Shown piece after piece: positions 1 through 4,727 of a stretch of DNA of 5,721 nucleotides. Numbering within the stretch: the stretch's first letter is position 1; every line of letters starts with the position of its first letter. Location: the NCBI GenBank assembly GCA_964427965.1, contig CAYRWK010000048.1, forward strand, positions 1-5,721. Reading direction: 5' to 3'. Under the pieces are notes generated by a model. It was not told the origin of the DNA. It did not search any database and saw only the letters and a program-made list of their open reading frames with translations. Source of the stretch: CAYRWK01 sp964427965 (lineage in GTDB: Bacteria > Patescibacteriota > WWE3 > UBA101185 > UBA10185). A program made the translations under genes and the position numbers.

Positions 1-612
1 ACGTTAAACATACTTACCAACATCCTATCCGAAATAATTATCTTCATAACCGTCACGGTCTATTTTTTTGTCACAAACCACGTGTTGCTGTTTAAGAAAC
101 TTGGTTTTACCAGAGTTCAACTTGATATCCCCTATGACAAAGAAGCAAATCTTGTATTAATCGCCAAAGTAAACAACGTAGATAAAGAAGGAGCGTATGT
201 ATTTCCCCAAACATCTAAAACAGATTACGGTTGGAGTGAAGCTAGCATGGTAAATGGGGAGGAATTGGGTCTATTAAGACATCAATATTGTCCAAAAAAG
301 TTTTTAGGTCTTGTAAACTCTTCAAGATTTTCCAGAAAGATTTATGAATTAGCCTACGTTAAGGTTTCAAAAGCGTGCATTGAGGAAGCTATTAACGATA
401 AAACAATACCATGGAAAAAAAGCGATGACGGCAGCTATTATAGGATTGTTGGTGTGGAATACATTGAAGCCAAATTTGCCAAACCAAGTGAAGCATTAAA
501 AATAGCACAAGATGGGTGTGTTAACGGTACCCTACAAAACCCAACCAGAGCAAAAACTTATAAAATGAGTTTGGATAAGCTGGCAGTAGTATTTCCTAAT
601 CTGCTAGGCTAA
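1..612 (+). CDS. Unrecognised protein with an N-terminal membrane segment, 5' end outside window
   Basis: The reading frame is open from base 1 to the TAA at 610-612, giving 203 visible residues. I do not recognise the family. The first 28 or so visible residues include a strongly hydrophobic stretch (about residues 9-26, rich in I, F, V and Y), which looks like a transmembrane helix or signal anchor. It is followed by a basic patch (FKK) and a soluble domain of about 170 residues. A GTG at 82 could serve as a start, but it lies just after this hydrophobic stretch. Because the frame continues upstream without a stop, I take the gene to begin outside the window, perhaps only a few codons away. 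The soluble part has mixed alpha/beta character with scattered aromatics and two Cys. I see no Walker, zinc-finger or Nudix-box motif. It is convergent with folD, and its stop codon overlaps the folD stop by 4 bp. A membrane-anchored protein is a fair inference; the function is unknown. Confidence 0.7.
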   Translation, partial: TLNILTNILSEIIIFITVTVYFFVTNHVLLFKKLGFTRVQLDIPYDKEANLVLIAKVNNVDKEGAYVFPQTSKTDYGWSEASMVNGEELGLLRHQYCPKKFLGLVNSSRFSRKIYELAYVKVSKACIEEAINDKTIPWKKSDDGSYYRIVGVEYIEAKFAKPSEALKIAQDGCVNGTLQNPTRAKTYKMSLDKLAVVFPNLLG

Positions 613-1442
613 ATACCCAACAAGTTCTTAACCAAAAACCTAACCACCAAAGGACCCATTCCTCCAGGAGATGGCGAAACAAAGCCTAAGTGATCGCATC
701 CCGCCTCAAGCTGTAAATCCCCAACTGTTTTACCTTCAACAACAGACGACCCAAAGTCGACAACGTGGCAACCGGGTTTAACATCCCTGCATTTAACCAG
801 GTTTGGACTGCCGGCACTTAATACTAGCAACTGATAATTTAAAGGAACATTAGGTTTGTAGTTGTCAATGATTGTCATACCTGCCCCCAAAATTTTGGCA
901 TAATGAGCAATTGGTTTACCCACAAGGAACCCTTGCCCAATAACTGCAACATCCATATTATTTAAATTTATATCGTTTGTTTCTAAAAAATACTTAAAAG
1001 CTCTCACAACCGGAGGAAGTTTTGCTAAAGACGGCGTGTCTAAAAAAGTATTTTCATAAAATGCCACCTGAGAGGCCGGTGACAAAAAGTCCACATCTTT
1101 ATCTGCAGGAATTAGGGAGAGTAAGGAATTAAACTCAGGTCTTGGCAAAGGAAGTTGAATTATTCCCCCACCGACATTAGTATCACTAAAAACTCTTTGG
1201 ACAATTTGAGCTGTTTCATCATAAGAAAGATGCTCTTCAATAGGAGTATAAACAACCTCAAGACCCAGTCGCTGGCATAACGCTGTTTTTAAGTTAATGT
1301 ATTTTTCAGAAGAGTCGTTTTTTCCAATCTGAATAATAGCCAGCTTTGGTTTTGCACCAAATGCCCCACCTCTGGTTGCTAAATAGGTTTGAATATCTTG
1401 TTCCAGTTTTTGAGCGTGAAGTTTTCCATCAAAGAGAATCAT
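609..1442 (-). CDS. folD: Bifunctional methylenetetrahydrofolate dehydrogenase / methenyltetrahydrofolate cyclohydrolase (FolD), diverged
   Basis: FolD interconverts 5,10-methylene- and 10-formyl-tetrahydrofolate in the cytosol, supplying one-carbon units for purines and initiator formyl-Met-tRNA. The protein is 277 aa, near the family length. It starts MILFDGK, matching the usual FolD N-terminus (hydrophobic-x-DGK). Visible family features are the catalytic Tyr48 and Lys52 (YxxxK), QLPLP at 96-100, the KDVD loop at 115-118, a Rossmann segment VIGQGFLVGKP at 167-177 and the terminal signature SPSPGGMGP at 256-264. The frame stays open to an ATG at 1535, but those 31 extra residues are not FolD-like and would translate the terminator and 3' part of the upstream RNA, so I chose the ATG at 1440-1442. 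Divergence: the usual VIGRS reads VIGQG, KDVDG lacks its Gly, and the PCTP motif is not evident. No Shine-Dalgarno is seen; a -10 box sits 6 nt before the ATG. Family assignment is firm; full bifunctionality is inferred. Confidence 0.92.
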   Translation of the reverse strand: MILFDGKLHAQKLEQDIQTYLATRGGAFGAKPKLAIIQIGKNDSSEKYINLKTALCQRLGLEVVYTPIEEHLSYDETAQIVQRVFSDTNVGGGIIQLPLPRPEFNSLLSLIPADKDVDFLSPASQVAFYENTFLDTPSLAKLPPVVRAFKYFLETNDINLNNMDVAVIGQGFLVGKPIAHYAKILGAGMTIIDNYKPNVPLNYQLLVLSAGSPNLVKCRDVKPGCHVVDFGSSVVEGKTVGDLQLEAGCDHLGFVSPSPGGMGPLVVRFLVKNLLGI

Positions 1443-1448
1443 GCTGAT

Positions 1449-1454
1449 ATTATA
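1449..1454 (-). promoter_or_regulatory. Probable folD promoter (-10 box), predicting a leaderless mRNA
   Basis: On the minus strand a perfect TATAAT lies exactly 6 nt before the folD ATG, so transcription should start at or within a base or two of the initiation codon. It sits just after the T-run of the upstream RNA terminator, so folD seems to have its own promoter. No good -35 box is visible at the expected distance, where the terminator hairpin lies. There is no Shine-Dalgarno in the intervening bases. Confidence 0.55.
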
Positions 1455-1457
1455 CAC

Positions 1458-1484
1458 AAAAGCTCCGGGTTTTACCCCGGAGCC
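1458..1484 (-). terminator. Intrinsic (Rho-independent) terminator of the minus-strand RNA
   Basis: On the minus strand, GCTCCGGG (1483-1476) pairs perfectly with CCCGGAGC (1469-1462) around a 6-nt GTAAAA loop. A run of four T follows (1461-1458), then GTGT. The stem is the most GC-rich stretch in this AT-rich neighbourhood. It ends about 15 nt before the folD start codon, so it closes the transcript running in from the upstream promoter and separates it from folD. The tail on the plus strand (CTTTAAC) is poorer, which supports minus-strand orientation. Confidence 0.8.
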
Positions 1485-1667
1485 TTTAACAATAAATGCG
1501 TTCCCGATGTGCCGAGCCACTGACGTGAATCCCATAAATGGGCACGTGGGATCTGATGTTTAACCCCTAAGGATTAAGCAATATGGAGATCCCCTAAAAG
1601 CAAAAACGTTGAGAAATCAACTGTTCAGCTTTGACGAACACACCAGGAATTTGAGATGTTGCCATCT
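1458..1667 (-). ncRNA. Probable structured non-coding RNA of about 210 nt, family not identified
   Basis: The interval has a strong promoter upstream and an intrinsic terminator at its end. It holds no convincing reading frame other than the implausible N-terminal extension of folD. Minus-strand helices I can trace: a 5-bp hairpin with a GCAA (GNRA) tetraloop (1667-1663 with 1658-1654); an 11-bp long-range helix (1649-1639 with 1511-1501); a 5-bp hairpin (1621-1617 with 1612-1608); a 7-bp helix (1593-1587 with 1554-1548) enclosing a 7-bp hairpin with a UUAG loop (1577-1571 with 1566-1560); and a two-part hairpin (1547-1543 with 1527-1523, inside it 1542-1539 with 1534-1531). Two of these helices need G-U pairs that would be A-C mismatches on the plus strand, which fixes the strand. 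It does not read as tRNA, tmRNA, RNase P, 5S or SRP RNA. A 6S-like RNA or a folD-linked leader RNA remains possible. The start is estimated from the promoter. Confidence 0.65.
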
Positions 1668-1673
1668 GTATTT

Positions 1674-1701
1674 AATATAACATTTTTCAAAAAGCAGTCA
1701 A
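1674..1701 (-). promoter_or_regulatory. Strong sigma-70 type promoter for the minus-strand RNA
   Basis: On the minus strand, TTGACT (1701-1696, five of six consensus bases) is followed after 16 nt by TATATT (1679-1674). A TGT directly before the hexamer makes it an extended -10 (TGnTATATT). Transcription would begin near 1669-1666, just at the first hairpin of the structured RNA. It is the best promoter match in the window and the only one with both a good -35 and an extended -10, in keeping with an abundant stable RNA. Confidence 0.75.
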
Positions 1702-1783
1702 ACAAAAATAGATAAAAATACAACGGATATAATAATATAAATTGGTTGTAGGTAAAAGAAAAACTCTAAGTCAATGAGTGCAG

Positions 1784-2410
1784 TTAAATCCCAAAAAGTT
1801 TAAAAATACTGTTAGCTACAACACCTAGAAGATTTCCCGTAAAATTTGTAAAAACCAAAAACAGTAATACAAAAATTCCATAAGGCGCCATCTGCACCCA
1901 TTGCACAGAAAGATATCCCGGCAGTAACCCGTTTACAACTTTAAATCCGTCTAAAGGATGTAGAGGAATTAGGTTAAATACCCCAAGAATAATATTGTAG
2001 TAGGCGGCAAACTTAAAAAGAGCGGCGATAAAAAGAACAATATTCCCGGAAGCTAGGTTTGAAACAAGAAGTTTTGTTAATAAAATAAACACCAATGCAA
2101 TTACAAAATTTGCAAAAGGTCCAGCAAAAGAAATTATCGCAGCGTCCCTTTTTGGATTTTTTAGATACATTGGGTTAAAAGGAACCGGCTTTCCCCAGCC
2201 AAATCCTGCGACTAACATTAATAAAGTCCCAACCGGATCAAGATGAGCCAGTGGGTTTAAGGTAAGCCTTCCTAAAGATTTTGCAGTGGGATCCCCCAAC
2301 TTATCTGAGGCGTAGGCATGAGCAAACTCATGAATTGCCAAAGACACAATTAACACCATCGCTAAAAAAAGAAAGACCAAAGGGTTTTGAAACAACAAGC
2401 TGATAAGCAT
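1784..2410 (-). CDS. M50 (site-2 type) intramembrane zinc metalloprotease
   Basis: This is a 208-aa polytopic membrane protein of the compact M50 type (SpoIVFB/YwhC-like) without a PDZ domain. The zinc-binding HExxH motif is HEFAH at residues 27-31, inside the first hydrophobic segment. The third zinc ligand lies in NLIPLHPLDG at 146-155 (consensus NxxPxxPLDG), with Asp154. The conserved FAGPFAN at 95-101 opens the central membrane segment. Hydrophobic segments lie at about 5-25, 58-72, 91-115, 123-147 and 172-190. These proteases cut transmembrane substrates within the bilayer, often releasing membrane-tethered regulators; no substrate is visible here. The ATG is preceded by an extended -10 box 6 nt away and has no Shine-Dalgarno. 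The gene is divergent from secE and lies 116 bp upstream of the minus-strand RNA. I see no strong terminator after its stop, only weak dyad and T-rich sequence. Family assignment is firm; biological role is unknown. Confidence 0.93.
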   Translation of the reverse strand: MLISLLFQNPLVFLFLAMVLIVSLAIHEFAHAYASDKLGDPTAKSLGRLTLNPLAHLDPVGTLLMLVAGFGWGKPVPFNPMYLKNPKRDAAIISFAGPFANFVIALVFILLTKLLVSNLASGNIVLFIAALFKFAAYYNIILGVFNLIPLHPLDGFKVVNGLLPGYLSVQWVQMAPYGIFVLLFLVFTNFTGNLLGVVANSIFKLFGI

Positions 2411-2416
2411 ACCGGC

Positions 2417-2425
2417 ATTATACCA
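2417..2425 (-). promoter_or_regulatory. Extended -10 promoter of the M50 protease gene, predicting a leaderless mRNA
   Basis: On the minus strand TGGTATAAT (2425-2417) is a perfect extended -10 element. Six nt separate it from the ATG at 2410, so the transcript should begin at or next to the start codon. No good -35 box is visible, which extended -10 promoters can tolerate. Confidence 0.6.
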
Positions 2426-2458
2426 TCCAAACCACCCATCGAATTTTACGGTACTTTA

Positions 2459-2467
2459 TGTTAAAAT
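2459..2467 (+). promoter_or_regulatory. Extended -10 promoter of the secE-nusG-rplK-rplA cluster, predicting a leaderless secE
   Basis: TGTTAAAAT is an extended -10 (TGn plus TAAAAT, five of six consensus bases) ending 6 nt before the secE ATG at 2474. The -35 region (about 2439-2444, TCGAAT) is weak. It lies back to back with the M50 promoter in a 63-bp divergent spacer. There is no Shine-Dalgarno between the hexamer and the ATG. Confidence 0.55.
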
Positions 2468-2473
2468 CTCGAA

Positions 2474-2653
2474 ATGAATGCAGTCGTAGGTTTTTTTAAA
2501 GAAGCATACCAGGAACTGTTAAGAGTGCAGTGGCCTTCAAAAAAGGACACCATCCGCTTGACTCTGTACGTAATAGGTGTTAGTTTAGCGACTGGAATTC
2601 TTGTTTCAGGACTGGACTATTTGTTTAAAGAAGTTCTGAAAGTTATGCTCTAA
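2474..2653 (+). CDS. secE: Preprotein translocase subunit SecE, minimal one-helix form
   Basis: A short gene of 59 codons, ATG at 2474 and TAA at 2651-2653. SecE is the small clamp subunit of the SecYEG channel in the cytoplasmic membrane. The N-terminal half is an amphipathic helix (FFKEAYQELLRVQW) leading into the family hallmark W-P-S-K-K-D-T at residues 20-26. One transmembrane helix follows at about 29-51, then a short tail. This matches the single-helix SecE usual outside enterobacteria (E. coli has three helices). The position directly before nusG is the classic secE-nusG arrangement and supports the call. The start is fixed by the -10 box 6 nt upstream and by the conserved length. No Shine-Dalgarno is present. 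The 17-nt gap to nusG implies co-transcription. Confidence 0.95.
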   Translation: MNAVVGFFKEAYQELLRVQWPSKKDTIRLTLYVIGVSLATGILVSGLDYLFKEVLKVML

Positions 2654-2670
2654 ATTTTGTATCAAAGCAA

Positions 2671-3279
2671 ATGACAGATATTGACCAAACAACAACCGAA
2701 AATACTGATAAAACCGCCGACACCGGTATTGTCACAATTGCAGAAAGCACAAATCCTGATGCCAAGTGGTATGTTGTGCATACATACTCCGGTCATGAAG
2801 GCAAAGTTGCAGTAACTCTTAAACAACGTGTAGAAGCCGGTGGCTTTACAGACAGAGTTTTTAAGATATTTATCCCCCATCAAGAAAAGATAGTCATATC
2901 AGAAGGCAAGAAACGCTCCGTAGATGAAAGATTATTCCCAGGTTACGTTATTGTCCAAATGGTAATGAGCGACGATGCATGGCATATTGTAAGGTCTACA
3001 AGAGGCGTCACAGGCTTTGTGGGAACCGGTACAACTCCTACCCCACTTCCGGAAACTGAAGTTAGAGCTTTAATGAAATTTACCAGAATGGAAGCTCCAA
3101 AATTTGAAGCTAAGTTTAATGTTGGGGATTCTGTTAAAATCACGGACGGACCTTTTGCTGAGTTTTTAGGCAAAGTTGATGAGGTTAATGAAGAACAAGG
3201 TAAAGTTAAAGTATTAGTATCTGTATTTGGCCGTGAAACTCCTGTAGAATTGGACTTCATGCAGGTTTCCAGCATTTAG
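2671..3279 (+). CDS. nusG: Transcription termination/antitermination factor NusG
   Basis: NusG (202 aa) binds RNA polymerase, modulates pausing and Rho-dependent termination, and can couple transcription to translation through ribosomal protein S10. The NGN domain runs from about residue 31 (AKWYVVHTYSGHE) to 137 and includes the conserved FPGYV at 89-93 and the WHIVRSTRGVTGFVG segment at 104-118. The C-terminal KOW domain spans about 149-202, with VGDSVKITDGPFAEFLGKV. It is somewhat longer than the E. coli protein (181 aa), because of an acidic, Thr-rich N-terminal extension of about 30 residues with no obvious fold. The first ATG, 17 nt after secE, is used as the start. No Shine-Dalgarno precedes it, so a later start inside the extension cannot be excluded (there is no good alternative ATG before Trp33). 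It is probably co-transcribed with secE and rplK. Confidence 0.97.
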   Translation: MTDIDQTTTENTDKTADTGIVTIAESTNPDAKWYVVHTYSGHEGKVAVTLKQRVEAGGFTDRVFKIFIPHQEKIVISEGKKRSVDERLFPGYVIVQMVMSDDAWHIVRSTRGVTGFVGTGTTPTPLPETEVRALMKFTRMEAPKFEAKFNVGDSVKITDGPFAEFLGKVDEVNEEQGKVKVLVSVFGRETPVELDFMQVSSI

Positions 3280-3298
3280 GTATTTAAAAATATATAAT

Positions 3299-3305
3299 AG
3301 AAGGA
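3299..3305 (+). promoter_or_regulatory. Shine-Dalgarno of rplK
   Basis: AGAAGGA lies 8 nt before the rplK ATG and is the clearest Shine-Dalgarno in the window. It shows that anti-Shine-Dalgarno pairing is in use here, in contrast to secE, nusG, folD and the M50 gene, which have none. Confidence 0.8.
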
Positions 3306-3313
3306 CTTAATAT

Positions 3314-3748
3314 ATGGCAGTAAAGATTAAAAAAGTAAAAGCAATCGTAAAATTAAACATCCCAGCCGCAAAGGCTACTCCCGCTCCTCCGGTTGGTCCG
3401 GCTCTTGGTCAGCACGGTGTTCCTCTTATGGACTTCTGCAAGGAATTCAATGCCAGAACAGCTAAAATGGGCGATGACATTATTCCGGTGGTACTAACTG
3501 TTTTTGAAGATAGGTCTTTTACATTTATTACAAAAACACCTATAACTTCAAGACTTATCTTAAAGACCATGAAGAAAGAAAAAGGTTCGGGAGTTCCCAA
3601 TAAAGATAAAATCGGTTCCATTACAAGAGCTCAAGCAGAGGAGATTGCAAAGATTAAAATGTCTGATTTAAACACCAAAGACATGGATGCCGCTGTTAAA
3701 GTAATTGAAGGTACAGCCAGATCGATGGGTGTAAAGATAGAGGGCTGA
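3314..3748 (+). CDS. rplK: Large-subunit ribosomal protein L11 (uL11)
   Basis: L11 (144 aa, normal length) binds 23S rRNA in the GTPase-associated centre and supports factor-dependent GTP hydrolysis and the stringent response. The N-terminal domain carries the family signature PPVGPALGQHG at residues 25-35, followed by MDFCKEFNART. The rRNA-binding C-terminal domain begins near 70 (FTFITKTP) and contains KGSGVPNKDKIGSITRAQAEEIA and the terminal GTARSMGV. An AGAAGGA Shine-Dalgarno lies 8 nt upstream of the ATG. The gene follows nusG after 34 AT-rich nt and is followed by rplA after 2 nt. The stop is TGA; read as glycine, the frame would meet another TGA two codons on and then TAA, so standard UGA-stop usage is the simpler reading. 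I see no structured L1-binding leader ahead of it. Confidence 0.98.
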   Translation: MAVKIKKVKAIVKLNIPAAKATPAPPVGPALGQHGVPLMDFCKEFNARTAKMGDDIIPVVLTVFEDRSFTFITKTPITSRLILKTMKKEKGSGVPNKDKIGSITRAQAEEIAKIKMSDLNTKDMDAAVKVIEGTARSMGVKIEG

Positions 3749-3750
3749 GT

Positions 3751-4434
3751 ATGAAAAAAATAACAAAGAAATCAACCGAAAAACAAGAAAAAGTTAAAGA
3801 CATGACCGTCTATTCCTTTGAGGATGCTTTAAAAAGAGTTAAAGAAACCGCTAAAGCTAAATTTGACTCTACTATTGAGTTGCACGTTAATCTTTCCCTG
3901 GATAAAAAGGCTGAACAACAGAGTGTTAGATTTACTACTGTTTTACCACATGGAACAGGTAAAACTAAAAAAGTGGCAGTACTTGCTTCCAAAAAAGTTG
4001 CTAATGCTGACTTAGAATTGTCAGAATCTGACATAGATAAGTTGGCCAACAGCACCATAAGACCCAAAGTTGACTTTGATGTATTAATTGCAGAACCAAG
4101 ATTTATGGCCAAACTTGCCAAAGCCGCCAAAATTTTAGGACCAGCAGGAGTTATGCCAAATCCAAAAACCGGAACCGTTAGTGAAGACGTTGAAGGCGCA
4201 GTGGAACAGGTTAAAAAAGGTAAAATAGAAATTAGAACTGAACCTAATGCAACAAATATCCACACAATTTTGGGCAAAAAAAGCTTTGAGGATAATAAGC
4301 TTATTGAAAACTACAAAGAGGTCATTTCATCCATTAAAGCCAACAAGCCACAAAAAGCTAAACCCGATTGGATAAGATCAATCTTTGTGGGATCAACCAT
4401 GGGTCCATCATTTAGCGTTAAAGTAGAGTTATAA
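3751..4434 (+). CDS. rplA: Large-subunit ribosomal protein L1 (uL1)
   Basis: L1 (227 aa) forms the mobile L1 stalk of the 50S subunit that helps release deacylated tRNA from the E site. The frame shows a lysine-rich N-terminal tail (1-17), domain I beginning YSFEDALKRVKETAKAKFDSTIE, then LPHGTGKTKKVAVLA at 65-79. The signature LGPAGVMPNPKTGTV at 129-143 is usually LGPRGLMPNPKTGTV, so Arg is Ala here. The C-terminus carries STMGPSFSVKVEL. The region between about 80 and 110 looks slightly shorter than in E. coli L1. The start ATG is 2 nt after the rplK stop, with GAGGG inside the end of rplK as a possible Shine-Dalgarno. The next gene (atpC) is convergent and ends 8 bp away, so rplJ and rplL, which usually follow, are not here. 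Confidence 0.97.
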   Translation: MKKITKKSTEKQEKVKDMTVYSFEDALKRVKETAKAKFDSTIELHVNLSLDKKAEQQSVRFTTVLPHGTGKTKKVAVLASKKVANADLELSESDIDKLANSTIRPKVDFDVLIAEPRFMAKLAKAAKILGPAGVMPNPKTGTVSEDVEGAVEQVKKGKIEIRTEPNATNIHTILGKKSFEDNKLIENYKEVISSIKANKPQKAKPDWIRSIFVGSTMGPSFSVKVEL

Positions 4435-4442
4435 GTTAAAGG

Positions 4443-4727
4443 CTACAACCCAAGGTAGATATTAACTACATCCCCCGCAACCTTCATCACCCCACGATCT
4501 ATTTTTATTTCCTTTCTTGTGGGAAGACCTTCGTCCAAAATTATGTAGCTATTAATCAGACTGACAAAATTTGCATGCTGAGGTAATACGTCAAAAACAC
4601 CTTTGTCGTTTACAGAGGTTACCGAAGAAACTTTTCCATCAAACACTTCCCTACTACTTCTACTAAGGATTTTGATCTTTAAGGGGTGGAGTAGCTTGGT
4701 TTTATCTACAAAGTTATTTTTCTGCAT
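4443..4727 (-). CDS. atpC: F-type ATP synthase epsilon subunit, short form without C-terminal helices
   Basis: The epsilon subunit sits on the central stalk of F1 and couples gamma to the c-ring. From the ATG at 4727 the protein is 94 aa and covers only the N-terminal beta-sandwich: KIKILSRSSREVFDGKVSSVTSV, then GVFDVLPQHANFVSLI, equivalent to the family GxLGILPGHAPLLT, and a final strand ending GDVVNIYLGL. The two-helix C-terminal domain, which inhibits ATP hydrolysis in E. coli, is absent; a stop follows directly. Short epsilons of this kind are known in some bacteria such as Chlorobium. The frame is open to an ATG at 4784, but that would add 19 non-family residues and a 71-bp overlap with atpD. 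The chosen start overlaps atpD by 14 bp, suggesting translational coupling. No Shine-Dalgarno is evident. Identity rests on the beta-sandwich motifs and the position after atpD. Confidence 0.85.
   Translation of the reverse strand: MQKNNFVDKTKLLHPLKIKILSRSSREVFDGKVSSVTSVNDKGVFDVLPQHANFVSLINSYIILDEGLPTRKEIKIDRGVMKVAGDVVNIYLGL

Noticed and set aside
82..612. GTG at 82 as the start of the left-edge gene
   Set aside because: The frame is open to base 1 and encodes a hydrophobic segment directly before this GTG, so the real start is most likely upstream.
1501..1560. Plus-strand GCCACTG and neighbouring hairpin resembling part of a cobalamin riboswitch
   Set aside because: The B12 box and other conserved blocks are missing, no plus-strand gene follows, and the G-U pairing pattern puts the RNA on the minus strand.
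1741..1783. Possible terminator after the M50 gene (ACTC/GAGT with a T-rich tail, minus strand)
   Set aside because: The stem is only 4 bp with a 9-nt loop; too weak to call.
2662..2883. Minus-strand open frame opposite nusG (also similar frames opposite nusG, rplK and rplA at 2943-3275, 3409-3621 and 3810-4277)
   Set aside because: They lie entirely antisense to confidently identified genes and have no family features; they are shadows.
3293..3298. TATAAT just before the rplK Shine-Dalgarno, a possible internal promoter
   Set aside because: No -35 or TGn extension is visible, the sequence is a simple AT run, and a start 6-7 nt downstream would cut off the Shine-Dalgarno. Read-through from secE-nusG is simpler.
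3746..3758. UGA recoding (glycine) at the end of rplK
   Set aside because: L11 has normal length when TGA is a stop, and a second TGA follows two codons later; standard code fits.
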